The notes beneath the pieces are model-generated. The model was not told the DNA's origin and did not search any database. It worked only from the letters and a program-made list of their open reading frames with translations. Position numbers and translations under genes: made by a program. From Paraburkholderia kururiensis JCM 10599 = LMG 19447 (GTDB lineage: Bacteria > Pseudomonadota > Gammaproteobacteria > Burkholderiales > Burkholderiaceae), in the NCBI RefSeq assembly GCF_003986935.1, contig NZ_RJZE01000001.1:124001-188000 (forward strand): DNA of 64,000 nucleotides, given 5' to 3'. This document shows positions 44,129 through 52,780 of this stretch, piece by piece. How positions within the stretch are numbered: position 1 is the stretch's first letter; each line of letters opens with the position of its first letter.

Positions 44129-45868
44129 TTATGCCGTGCCGGCCACGCACAGTGCGCGTTTCAGGGCGCTTTCCACGCGGTCCGCATCCGTGTGCCGCCA
44201 GCGTGCGCAGACGTGCTGGTCAGGGCGAATCAGATAGAACGCGCCAGGTGTCGCGTCGTAACGTGCAGCCGCAAGGCCTTCCACGTCGCGCAAAACAATG
44301 GCCGATGACGGCAAGCCTTCGGGCACGTTCGCGCCATCGCTCACCACAGCGACGATCTTCGTCGGCACTGCGCCTTGTTCGATGCGTTGCAGCGCTGCCT
44401 GCGTCTGCGCGTCGAGACGATCAACACCACCGCAGAACAGCAGCCCCGTGAACGACTCTCCAAGCCAGTGCAGCAACCATGCAGACGCGCCCTTTACCTC
44501 TGCCGCCGAGGAAGATTCGCCGCACACCTGCACCGGCGCATCACAGCATGCGGCGCCCGGCATCATCTGGCCGGCGAAGCGCTCGACATCCGGCGTATTG
44601 AGCACCGACTCGTGCAGCACCGCGGGCACCGAGAGCCGTCCGCTGTTCACGAGTTGGCGCGCAAACGCGTGGTCGCGCGCCAGCGTGAGCACCGCGTCGC
44701 GGAACACGCGACTCACGGCGCTCTTCGGCGTGATGAAGTCGGTGGAGCGCGTCGAGTTGCGGATGTTCTCGTCCGCCGCGTATTCGCGTTCGCGGGCGTA
44801 GGTGTCGAGCAGCGCGTCCGTGGCGCGCCCTTCCAGCACCATCGCGAGCTTCCATGCGAGGTTTTCCGCGTCCTGCACGCCGCTGTTCGCGCCGCGCGCG
44901 CCGAACGGCGACACGCCGTGTGCCGAATCACCCGCAAACAGCACCTGGCCGTGACGGAAGCTGTCCATGCGCAGGCACGAAAACGTGTAGACGCTCACCC
45001 ATTCCAGTTCGAACTTCGCATCGGGACCGAGCAGTGCGCGCACGCGCGGAATCACGCGCTCCGGCGTTTTTTCGAGCACCGGGTCCGCGTCCCAGCCCAG
45101 CTGGAAGTCGATGCGCCAGACGTTGTCGGGCTGCCGATGCAGCAGCACCGACTGGTTCGGATGAAACGGCGGATCGAACCAGAACCAGCGTTCCGTGGGG
45201 AAGTCGGCTTCCATCTTCACGTCGGCAATCAGGAAGCGATCCTTGAACGTGCGGCCGTGGCTGTCCAGACCCATGAGCTTGCGCACCGGGCTGCGCGAGC
45301 CATCGGCCGCCACGACGTAGCGCGCACGCAGCGTGTAAGTGCCGTCGGGCGTTTCCACGGTGAGCGTCGCGCCGGCATCCGGCGAGCCCGGCGTGCCGTG
45401 TTGTTCGATGCCCGTCACGCGGCTCTTCCAGCGCAGATCGATTTGCTCGAACGCCTGCGCGCGTTCCACGAGAAAGCCTTCCAGGTAGTACTGCTGCAAG
45501 TTGATGAACGCCGGCCGATGGTGGCCGCTTTCGGGCAGCAGATTGAACGTGTAGACCAGTTCGTCTTTGAGAAAGACCTTGCCCACGTTCCAGCTCACGC
45601 CCTTTTCGACCATGCGCTCGGCGCAGCCCAGACGGTCGAAGATGTCGAGCGTGCGCTTTGAAAAGCAGATGGCCCGCGAGCCCGTGGAGAGCGTGCAGTC
45701 GTCGTCCAGCACGACGACCGGCACGCCGCGCTGCGCGAGGTCGATGGCCGTGGCAAGCCCGATGGGCCCCGCACCCACGACCACCACCGGATGCACGTTC
45801 GCTTCACTGCCTGGCTGTAGTTCGGCACATGGCTTGTACTCGAACGACAGCGTCTGATAGTTGATCAT
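44129..45868 (-). CDS. FAD-dependent aromatic monooxygenase (MhpA-like)
   Basis: The 579-residue flavoprotein has the Rossmann FAD motif VVVGAGPIGLATAIDLAQRG (about 29-48), the DG motif region YVVAADGSRSPVRK, and the second FAD motif LFAGDSAHGVSPFGARGANSG. A C-terminal thioredoxin-like domain (about 430-570) is as in 3-(3-hydroxyphenyl)propionate and related hydroxylases. It should use NAD(P)H and oxygen to hydroxylate an aromatic ring. The ATG at 45868 is chosen; the upstream frame is Arg-rich. No ring-cleavage dioxygenase is in the window, so the pathway is incomplete here. Confidence 0.92.
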   Translation of the reverse strand: MINYQTLSFEYKPCAELQPGSEANVHPVVVVGAGPIGLATAIDLAQRGVPVVVLDDDCTLSTGSRAICFSKRTLDIFDRLGCAERMVEKGVSWNVGKVFLKDELVYTFNLLPESGHHRPAFINLQQYYLEGFLVERAQAFEQIDLRWKSRVTGIEQHGTPGSPDAGATLTVETPDGTYTLRARYVVAADGSRSPVRKLMGLDSHGRTFKDRFLIADVKMEADFPTERWFWFDPPFHPNQSVLLHRQPDNVWRIDFQLGWDADPVLEKTPERVIPRVRALLGPDAKFELEWVSVYTFSCLRMDSFRHGQVLFAGDSAHGVSPFGARGANSGVQDAENLAWKLAMVLEGRATDALLDTYAREREYAADENIRNSTRSTDFITPKSAVSRVFRDAVLTLARDHAFARQLVNSGRLSVPAVLHESVLNTPDVERFAGQMMPGAACCDAPVQVCGESSSAAEVKGASAWLLHWLGESFTGLLFCGGVDRLDAQTQAALQRIEQGAVPTKIVAVVSDGANVPEGLPSSAIVLRDVEGLAAARYDATPGAFYLIRPDQHVCARWRHTDADRVESALKRALCVAGTA

Positions 45869-45981
45869 GTTTCGTCTCCACCCTTCTCTTCCTCGCGCTT
45901 TTTTCGCTTTGCCTCGCGTTGCGGTGCGATGTCTTCTGGCGCGGGCCAGCCGCGCGCGAGGCCGTTGTTCGCGCGCCGGTC

Positions 45982-46941
45982 TTAGCCCTGCAATGCCTTC
46001 CACATTTCCTTATCGCGCTCGGCGGTCCAGATGCGCGGATGCTCGATGCCGCTCGCCTCGTCGTAGGCGCGCGTCACGTCGAACGGCAGGCAGTGCTCGT
46101 AGATGAACACGCTGCCGAACTTCGGGTCCATCGCTTCACGCGTGAGCGCCATCGCGCCCTTGAGGTCCATCTGCTTCGCCACTGCCGCGCGGCCTTGCGC
46201 GAGCAGCGTGGTCACGAAGTCCTTCGTGTAGTCGAGCCCCTTGTTCACGTCTTCGGGCGTGGTGAGCGCGGGCCCGCGGCCCGGCACGAGCTTTTCCGCG
46301 CCGAGCGCACGCAGTGCTTCGAGCGTGGCGGGCCACTGCGCGAGTTGCGCGTCGCCGCAGTAGCAGGCCGCGTCGTATTCCACGAGGTCGCCCGAGAACA
46401 GCACCTTCTGCGAGGGCAGCCACACCACCGTATCGCCCTTCGTGTGACCCGCGCCCAGGTGCGCGATGCGCACTTCGAGCTTGCCGAGAAACAGCGTGAT
46501 TTCGCGCTCGAACACGAGCGTGGGCCACGTGAGGCCCGGCACCGTTTCGACACCGGCAAAGAGACGCGGAAAGCGCTCGATCTCCGACTTCATGTCCGCC
46601 TCGCCGCGCTCCACGATCATTTCGTAGGTGCCGCGGCTTGCGATGATCTGCTGCGCGCCCTCGGCGAAATACGCCGAAGCACCCAGCACGCGCACCGCGT
46701 GATAGTGCGAGAGCACGACGTATTTGATGGGCTTGTCGGTAATGGTGCGGATCTTCGCGATGAGGTCTTGCGCCATCGCGGGCGTGGCCGTGGTGTCCAC
46801 GATCAGCACGCCGTCGTCGCCGACGATCACGCCCGAGTTCGGGTCGCCTTCGGCCGTGTAGGCCCAGGCGTTTTCAGAAAGCTGCGTGAAGGTGATCTGC
46901 TTCTGCTCCAGGTCGGCCTGCGAAGCGAATGCCTTTGCCAT
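45982..46941 (-). CDS. Metallo-beta-lactamase-fold protein with incomplete metal motif
   Basis: The 319-residue protein has the MBL fold (GVIVGDDGVLIVDTT, then VVLSHYH, HLGAGHTKGDTVVWLP, VLFSGDLVEYD). The usual HxHxDH metal motif reads HYHAVR (H79-x-H81-x-V-R), so the Asp and third His of the second metal site are replaced. The later His (GAGHTKGD) and Asp (SGDLVEYD) remain. It may bind one metal, as in some hydrolases and in redox-partner MBL proteins. It is the first gene of the MBL-FAD-DUF2783-MFS set; the first two genes are 113 bases apart. Confidence 0.88.
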   Translation of the reverse strand: MAKAFASQADLEQKQITFTQLSENAWAYTAEGDPNSGVIVGDDGVLIVDTTATPAMAQDLIAKIRTITDKPIKYVVLSHYHAVRVLGASAYFAEGAQQIIASRGTYEMIVERGEADMKSEIERFPRLFAGVETVPGLTWPTLVFEREITLFLGKLEVRIAHLGAGHTKGDTVVWLPSQKVLFSGDLVEYDAACYCGDAQLAQWPATLEALRALGAEKLVPGRGPALTTPEDVNKGLDYTKDFVTTLLAQGRAAVAKQMDLKGAMALTREAMDPKFGSVFIYEHCLPFDVTRAYDEASGIEHPRIWTAERDKEMWKALQG

Positions 46942-47110
46942 CGTCTGTCTCCGTGAAAGTCGTGAACGAGGCGAGAGGCCGTGCCGCAACGCAGCACACC
47001 GATGAGCGCGCGCGGGCAGCGCCGCGCCGGCATGACGGGAATGTCTCGCCCCGCTTGGACTGGTTGAGTGGCTGTTGTGTCGGGGTGAATCCATCATAGG
47101 ACGTCGCCTT

Positions 47111-47144
47111 GTTATTTGTCAATAACGAATGTTGTTGCTATACG
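47111..47144 (+). promoter_or_regulatory. Sigma70 promoter of the IclR genes with overlapping palindrome
   Basis: TTGTCA (47116-47121), 17 bases, TATACG (47139-47144) make a good sigma70 promoter facing the IclR genes. The palindrome GTTATT-TGTC-AATAAC (47111-47126) covers its -35 box and lies in the divergent gap with the MBL operon. This suggests binding of one of the IclR proteins with self-repression and control of both operons. Confidence 0.5.
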
Positions 47145-47233
47145 CTAATCTCCAGACGCGGTGCCGCGGACCGCACTACAGCAGCCCTACGGCGCCCGCC
47201 GGCATGCGGGAAACCCCGAAACCTTCGGTTAAC

Positions 47234-48193
47234 ATGAGACCTTTTCTTCCAGCGGACGGAAACGGCGTGACGAGACCAGCCAGGAACGCGACGGCGCAGG
47301 CACGCGGCAAAGTGCGCGACGATGCGGGGCACGAACGCCTTGCGGATAACGCCGCGTCTGCCCCCGCATCGGCATCGGCGAGCCGCACGCAACGCGGCAT
47401 TCAGAGCGTCGAGGTAGGCGGCCGGCTGCTGCGTGCGCTCGCGGACGCGCGCGGACCGCTTGCGCTCTCGGACCTCGCGGCAAGCGGCGACCTGCCGCCG
47501 GGCCAGGCCCACGCGTATCTGGTGAGCCTCACGCGTCTCGGGCTCATCAAGCGCGACGAGCTGTCGGGCCGCTACGAGCCGGGGCCGCTCGCGTTGCGAC
47601 TGGGGCTGCTGCATCTCGAACATCAGCCCGCGTTTCGCGCCGCCGTGCCGCATGCCGCCGCGCTCGCGCAGGAAACGGGCTTTAGCGTGGCAATCTGCAT
47701 CGCGGGTCCGCAGGGGCCCACCATCGTGCGCTACGAGCATGGCGGTTTGCCGCTGCATGTGAACCTGCATGTGGGCACGGTAATGTCGCTGCCGGGTACG
47801 TCGACGGGCCGCGTCTTCTGCGCCTTCCTGCCGCCCGAACGCCTGCAACCGATGTGGGCGAGCCAGTCCGCATCCGCCGAAGGTTCGAGTGCAGCACAGC
47901 GCAGCGACAGCACCGAACAAGATGTGCAGACCGCATTCGAAGCCCTGCTGGAAAGCATTCGCGCACGCGGCATGGAGCGCGGCGTCAATGCGCCCACGCC
48001 TGGCGTGAGCAGCCTCTGCGTGCCCGTGTTCGATGCGCATAACCAGCTTTGCCTCGCGCTTACCGCCATCGGCGCAACGGGCGCTATCGACGTCAAATGG
48101 AACGGCCCCGTTGCGCGCGCCATGCGGGCCGCCGCGCTGGAAATTGGCGCCGCGCTTCAATCTTCGTCCGTCGACACATCATGCGTCGCGTAA
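47234..48193 (+). CDS. IclR-family regulator 1
   Basis: The 319-residue protein has a long Ala/Arg-rich N-terminal extension (about 55 residues), then the IclR winged HTH (SVEVGGRLLRALADARGPLALSDLAASGDLPPGQAHAYLVSLTRLGLIKRDE) and the ligand-binding GAF-like domain (about 140-315). The ATG at 47234 is about 90 bases after the promoter at 47116-47144. It is divergent from the MBL-FAD-DUF2783-MFS operon, its probable target. IclR proteins of this kind respond to aromatic acids or their ring-cleavage products. Its stop overlaps the start of the second IclR gene. Confidence 0.9.
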   Translation: MRPFLPADGNGVTRPARNATAQARGKVRDDAGHERLADNAASAPASASASRTQRGIQSVEVGGRLLRALADARGPLALSDLAASGDLPPGQAHAYLVSLTRLGLIKRDELSGRYEPGPLALRLGLLHLEHQPAFRAAVPHAAALAQETGFSVAICIAGPQGPTIVRYEHGGLPLHVNLHVGTVMSLPGTSTGRVFCAFLPPERLQPMWASQSASAEGSSAAQRSDSTEQDVQTAFEALLESIRARGMERGVNAPTPGVSSLCVPVFDAHNQLCLALTAIGATGAIDVKWNGPVARAMRAAALEIGAALQSSSVDTSCVA

Positions 48194-49164
48194 TGCCGCC
48201 CAACGCCGCCCATGGCGATGCCACACGCGGTGGCGCAGCGACCACAGCCCGCAAGAAGCCGCGCGCCGGCATCGACGAAACGGCGAAAGTCGTGGCAACG
48301 GCTGAAACCGTGGAAACCAGACAGCAACGCGGCATTCAATCGCTCGACAACACCGGCGAGTTGCTCGCGGCACTCGTTGCGGCCAACACGCCGCTCACGC
48401 TACGCGACCTCGCGGCCGCGGCCGGCATGCCGCCAGCGAAAGCGTTTCCGCATCTGGTGAGCCTGCAGAAGATCGGCCTGCTGAGCCGCGACAGCGCCGG
48501 GCGCTTCGAGGCGGGACCACTGGGCCTGGAACTGGGGTTGATCGCGCTGGCGAGGCTTTCGCCGCCGCGCGAGGCCGAAGCGGAGATCGTGGCGCTTGCC
48601 GCATCCACCGGCATGAGCGTCGCGATGGCCGTGCTCGGGCCGCTCGGGCCTACGGTGGTGCGGCTCGAGGAATCGCCGCGGCCATTGCACGTGAGCCTGC
48701 GCCCAGGCACGGTGATGTCGCTCGTGAACACGGCCATTGGTCGCGTGTTCGCGGCGTATCTCGACGACGACGTGCTGGCCCAGCTTCTGCCGCAAGACGA
48801 TCTGCGGCTCGCGGGCGAGGTGGTCACCAATGCGGCCACAGACACGGCCACAACCACGGCTGCGCTGCAAACCACGCCGCACTACACGGAAGTCCTTACG
48901 CAAATCCGCACGAACGGCGCGGATACCGCCATCGATAAGCCCATTCCCGGCATCAGCACGGTGGCCGCGCCCGTCTTCGACCACACCGGCAGCGTGTGCC
49001 TCGTGGTCGCGCTCATGGGTCCGTCGGGTGCCTTCGATGCCGCGCTCACGGGCAACCCGGCGCATACGCTCTGCGCCGCCACGCAGCGGCTCTCGCGGCG
49101 CTTCGGCTACATCGACATGCAAGCCGCACGCGAAGCCTCCGTTCGCGAACAACCAGGAGAGTGA
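48193..49164 (+). CDS. IclR-family regulator 2
   Basis: The 323-residue protein is a second IclR regulator with an N-terminal basic extension, HTH (SLDNTGELLAALVAANTPLTLRDLAAAAGMPPAKAFPHLVSLQKIGLL) and effector domain. It is clearly related to the first (shared RQQRGIQS / RTQRGIQS entry into the HTH), so the two look like a tandem duplication. The ATG at 48193 overlaps the first gene's TAA (TAATG); an in-frame ATG at 48181 is also possible. It is coupled by TGATG to the P450 gene. Two different inputs, or a heteromeric regulator, are possible. Confidence 0.9.
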   Translation: MPPNAAHGDATRGGAATTARKKPRAGIDETAKVVATAETVETRQQRGIQSLDNTGELLAALVAANTPLTLRDLAAAAGMPPAKAFPHLVSLQKIGLLSRDSAGRFEAGPLGLELGLIALARLSPPREAEAEIVALAASTGMSVAMAVLGPLGPTVVRLEESPRPLHVSLRPGTVMSLVNTAIGRVFAAYLDDDVLAQLLPQDDLRLAGEVVTNAATDTATTTAALQTTPHYTEVLTQIRTNGADTAIDKPIPGISTVAAPVFDHTGSVCLVVALMGPSGAFDAALTGNPAHTLCAATQRLSRRFGYIDMQAAREASVREQPGE

Positions 49165-50600
49165 TGATGAACGCCGCAGCCGAACCTCGCACGTCGTGGC
49201 GCCAGGTCGCCGACCTGCCCTGCCCGAAGGGTCTGCCGCTCGTCGGCAATCTGCTCCAGCTTTCGCCCGCGCGGCTGCATCTGATTCTCGAACGCTGGGC
49301 CGAAGAACTGGGCGCGCCGTTCCGCTTCCAGGTGGGCAACATCCCCATCACGGTGTGGACCGATACCGAACTGATCCAGTCCATCATGCGCGAGCGGCCG
49401 CACCGCTACCGCCGCTATCAGCCCATTGAAGCGGTGCTCGAGGAAATGGGCTGCAACGGCCTCTTTTCCGCGGAAGGCGCCGCGTGGGAGCCGCAGCGCA
49501 GGCTGGTCATGCAGGCGCTCTCCATTCCGAACGTCCGCGCGTTCTACCCGACGCTCGCGGAGATCACCGAGCGCCTGCGGCAGCGCTGGCTACGCGCCGC
49601 GCAACGCGGCGAAACGGTGGAGATGACCGAAGACCTGAAGCGCTTCACCGTGGACGTCACGAGCGCACTCGCCTTCGGCGAAGACCCGCGCACGCTGGAA
49701 AAAGAGCACGGCGTGATTCAGGAGCATCTCGAACTGATCCTGCCCACGGTGATGGCGCGCATCAACGCGCTCTTTCCGTACTGGCGCTACGTGAAGCTGC
49801 CGCGCGACCGCAAGGTGGACCACGCGCTCGCCGAAGTGCACCGCTACGTGCGCGAGATGATGCAGCGCGCCCGCGACCGCATGCGCGACGAGCCCTCGGA
49901 GACGCCCCGCAATCTGCTCGAAGCGATGCTCGCCATGCGCGACGAACCGGGCTCCATACTCACCGACGACCAGATCGCCGCCAACGTACTCACGCTGCTG
50001 CTGGCGGGCGAAGACACCACGGCGGATTCCATCGCGTGGACGCTGCCGTACCTCGCCGAAGACCCGGCGTTGCAGACGCAATTGCACAAGGACGCGCGTC
50101 GTATCTTCGACGCGGGCGGCAAAGACAACGAACGCGGGGTGTGCCCGGACTACGCCACGCTCAAGGAACTGGACCTGTTCGAAGCCATCGCGACGGAAGC
50201 CACGCGGCTGCGGCCCGTGGCCTCCGTGCATTCGTTCGAACCGCTGGAAGACGTGCGCGTGGGCGACGTCGAATTGCCTGCGGGCACGCGCATGTTCTTC
50301 CTCGCGCGGCCCGCCATGCTCGACGCGAAGAATTTCGTGGACCCGCAGCGCTACGCCCCGTACCGCTGGATCCGCAAAGGCGAGCACGGCGCCCACGACG
50401 TACGCGCCTATCTGCAGTTCGGCGCCGGGCCGCGCGTGTGCCCGGGCCGGCACCTCGCGAGTGTTGAAATGCGCCTCGTGCTTTCCATGCTGATGGCGAA
50501 CTTCTCAATGGAACTGGCCACCGACCCGGCGAATATTCACGAAGTGCAGGCCTTCACGATGGTGCCCAGCACGATGCCGGTGAAACTCACGTTGCGATAG
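49164..50600 (+). CDS. Cytochrome P450
   Basis: The 478-residue protein has the P450 landmarks: I-helix [12 protein letters not shown], ExxR as EATR, and the haem loop [10 protein letters not shown] (419-428, ligand C426). No membrane anchor is seen, so it is soluble, and it needs a ferredoxin and reductase encoded elsewhere. Sequence style ([17 protein letters not shown] at the start) is that of class E, fatty-acid or terpene type P450s. Its ATG overlaps the stop of IclR gene 2; AGGAG precedes it. A second ATG follows at once (49167). The coupling to regulators suggests it acts in the pathway they control. Confidence 0.93.
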   Translation: MMNAAAEPRTSWRQVADLPCPKGLPLVGNLLQLSPARLHLILERWAEELGAPFRFQVGNIPITVWTDTELIQSIMRERPHRYRRYQPIEAVLEEMGCNGLFSAEGAAWEPQRRLVMQALSIPNVRAFYPTLAEITERLRQRWLRAAQRGETVEMTEDLKRFTVDVTSALAFGEDPRTLEKEHGVIQEHLELILPTVMARINALFPYWRYVKLPRDRKVDHALAEVHRYVREMMQRARDRMRDEPSETPRNLLEAMLAMRDEPGSILTDDQIAANVLTLLLAGEDTTADSIAWTLPYLAEDPALQTQLHKDARRIFDAGGKDNERGVCPDYATLKELDLFEAIATEATRLRPVASVHSFEPLEDVRVGDVELPAGTRMFFLARPAMLDAKNFVDPQRYAPYRWIRKGEHGAHDVRAYLQFGAGPRVCPGRHLASVEMRLVLSMLMANFSMELATDPANIHEVQAFTMVPSTMPVKLTLR

Positions 50601-50703
50601 TTGCGATGTCTTCGCAGCGAAACGTTTTCTCGGGAACAAGGCTTGCTGGCTCTCCGGCGTCAGATGTCTGCACCTTGTCTGCACTTTTCCAGGAGAAATC
50701 ATC

Positions 50704-50880
50704 GTGCTGAAATGGGCATTGGTATTCGCAATCATTGCAGTCATTGCCGGCCTGTTGGGGTTCACAGGCATAGCCGCCGGGGCCGCGGCAATCGCCAAAT
50801 TGCTGTTTGGCATCTTTGTCGTGCTGTGTATCGTCTTTCTGGTGCTGGGGTTGGTTATCGCCAAAAAGGTGGTCGATTAG
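50704..50880 (+). CDS. DUF1328 small membrane protein
   Basis: A 58-residue product with a GTG start and AGGAG eight bases upstream. It reads [20 protein letters not shown], a first membrane helix, then [19 protein letters not shown] and a second helix ending VIAKKVVD. This is the DUF1328 (YtjA-like) family, small two-span proteins induced by stress in many Gram-negatives; the function is unknown. It follows the P450 by 100 bases with its own ribosome binding site and a more relaxed codon use than its neighbours. Confidence 0.9.
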   Translation: MLKWALVFAIIAVIAGLLGFTGIAAGAAAIAKLLFGIFVVLCIVFLVLGLVIAKKVVD

Positions 50881-50901
50881 GGGCGCCTGCCTCCTGACGC
50901 C

Positions 50902-51732
50902 TCAACTTTCGTCGGCCCCGTCCGTGGCCGACATTCGATAAAGCGCGTCGAGGAACGCCGGGACGAAGCTGCCCGGCCCCTCGCTTGCCGCCACCGCCTG
51001 CTCGCCCGCGCGCGACATGGTTCGGCATGCCGTGGCTACGGCGGCGAGCCGGTCGCCGTTCGAGTCACGATTCGATGCGCAGAACGCCGCCACCACGGCC
51101 GATAGCGCGCAGCCTGTGCCCACCACGCGCGTCATCAGCGGGTCGCCACCGCTTACGGCGTAGTCGCGCGTGCCGTCTGTCACGTAGTCCACCGCGCCTG
51201 TCACTGCGACCACGGCGCCCGTTTGTCGCGCGAGGTCGCGCGCGGCAGGCAACGCGGCCAGCGATTCGTCGGCGCTGTCCACACCGCGCCCGCGTGCATC
51301 GCGGCCGGCAAGCGCCATGATCTCCGACGCGTTGCCGCGAATGGCCGCGGGCTTCAACGAAAGCAGGCCGCGCGCGAAGGCGGTGCGATAGTCGAGCGCG
51401 CCTACCGCAACGGGGTCGAGCACCCAGGGCTTGCCGGCACGCGTGGCCGACGTGATGGCTGCCAGCATGGCTTCGCCGCGTGCGGGATACAGCGTGCCGA
51501 TATTGATGAGCACCGCGCCCGCTATCGCCGCGAACTGCGTGGCCTCGCTTTCGTCCACCACCATCGCGGGGGACGCGCCCAACGCGAGCAGCACGTTCGC
51601 CGTGAAGGTCTGCACCACCTCGTTCGTGAGGCAATGTACGAGCGGCTTCGCCCGGCGAAATTCGGCGAACGTGGTGGCCGCGATGTCGTCGGGCAATTCT
51701 TGAACGGATGTGTTTGTCATGGTCGTTGGCAT
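50902..51732 (-). CDS. thiM: Hydroxyethylthiazole kinase
   Basis: The 276-residue enzyme phosphorylates hydroxyethylthiazole for thiamine salvage. It shows the ThiM core: [57 protein letters not shown] and [15 protein letters not shown], with the catalytic Cys in GTGC. A second ATG five codons in (51720) is also possible. No thiD/thiE partner and no TPP riboswitch-like leader is seen. It follows the RpiR gene on the same strand after a 149-base gap, so it may be transcribed with or separately from the sugar locus. Confidence 0.95.
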   Translation of the reverse strand: MPTTMTNTSVQELPDDIAATTFAEFRRAKPLVHCLTNEVVQTFTANVLLALGASPAMVVDESEATQFAAIAGAVLINIGTLYPARGEAMLAAITSATRAGKPWVLDPVAVGALDYRTAFARGLLSLKPAAIRGNASEIMALAGRDARGRGVDSADESLAALPAARDLARQTGAVVAVTGAVDYVTDGTRDYAVSGGDPLMTRVVGTGCALSAVVAAFCASNRDSNGDRLAAVATACRTMSRAGEQAVAASEGPGSFVPAFLDALYRMSATDGADES

Positions 51733-51881
51733 CCCGAATGATGCATATGAGAGAGCGCGCTGCCCTGGTTCGTGAACGCAGACGCGTGCAGCGTTCGTCC
51801 AGCGCTGAAAGCGCCGTCACGCTAACCGCGCGCCGCGCGCGACGCAAGCCGCGCCGTGCCGTTTTACGCGCAAACGCAAAC

Positions 51882-52760
51882 TCATTGCATTTCGTCTGCG
51901 CTGCCGGCCACCGGTTCGGCATCGTGCGTCAGACGCGCTTTCGCGTGGCGCATCTTCTCGAGCGTCTTCGGGCCCAGTTGCAAGGCCACGCCGATCGAAA
52001 GCGCATCCACGATGGAAAGATGCACGAGCCGCGACACGCCAGGCGTATTCGGATCGATGGGCGCCGGTATGCGCAGCAGCAACGGAATATCGACGAGCCA
52101 CGCCAGCCGCGAGCCCACGTTCGTCAGCCCCACCGTAGTCGCGCCGCGCTCCTTCGCGATCTGGATGCTTTCGTTCACTTCCACGCTGCGCCCCGAATGC
52201 GAGATGGCGAACGCGACGTCGCCGGGTTCCATCAGGCCGGCGTAAAGGCGCTGCAAATGGCCGTCCGCGAACGCCGTGGCCGCAATATCGAGGCGCAGCA
52301 AACGCAATGCCGCGTCCTGCGCGACGAGGCCCGAACCCGAGCCTACGCCGAAAACGTAGACGCGCCGCGCCTGCGCGAGCGCGGAAATGGCGGCCTCGAA
52401 CGCGGCGGGGTCGAGCGCATCGCGTGCATGCGTGATGCCCTGCACGGCGGCCTCGCCCACTTTGTCGAGCAGCGTGCGCACGTCGTCGCCATGCGCCACC
52501 GCTGTGGAGGCATAGGGCAAACCGCCTGCCACGCTTTGCGCCAGTTGCATCTTGAAGTCGCGCAGTCCATGCGCGCCCACGGCGCGGCAAAAGCGCGTCA
52601 CGGAAGGCTCCGACACCTCGGCGCGTTGCGCGAGTTCGGTAATGCTCGCGCGCATGGCGAAATCGACGTCGCCGAGCACCATCTCGGCAACCTTGCGCTC
52701 AGCGGGCCGCAAACCGGTCAGGGCGTTGCGGATATGGGGAATCAGGTTCGGTGCAGCCAA
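51882..52760 (-). CDS. RpiR-family sugar-phosphate regulator (TTG start)
   Basis: The 292-residue protein has an N-terminal RpiR HTH (IRNALTGLRPAERKVAEMVLGD, then SITELAQRAEVSEPSVTRFCRAVG) and a SIS domain (about 115-250, VYVFGVGSGSGLVAQD and ISHSGRSVEV) that senses a sugar phosphate. No ATG or GTG fits; the TTG at 52760 has GAGAGGAA ten bases upstream and starts where the family starts, so it is chosen. It lies 20 bases after the ABC ATPase stop, in the same operon, and is the likely reader of the inverted repeat at 54894-54929. Confidence 0.9.
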   Translation of the reverse strand: MAAPNLIPHIRNALTGLRPAERKVAEMVLGDVDFAMRASITELAQRAEVSEPSVTRFCRAVGAHGLRDFKMQLAQSVAGGLPYASTAVAHGDDVRTLLDKVGEAAVQGITHARDALDPAAFEAAISALAQARRVYVFGVGSGSGLVAQDAALRLLRLDIAATAFADGHLQRLYAGLMEPGDVAFAISHSGRSVEVNESIQIAKERGATTVGLTNVGSRLAWLVDIPLLLRIPAPIDPNTPGVSRLVHLSIVDALSIGVALQLGPKTLEKMRHAKARLTHDAEPVAGSADEMQ

Positions 52761-52780
52761 GCTCTTGCGCTTCCTCTCGT

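Noticed and set aside
51733..51881. Possible TPP riboswitch ahead of thiM
   Set aside because: The conserved CUGAGA and ACCUGAU elements are absent from the leader on the coding strand.
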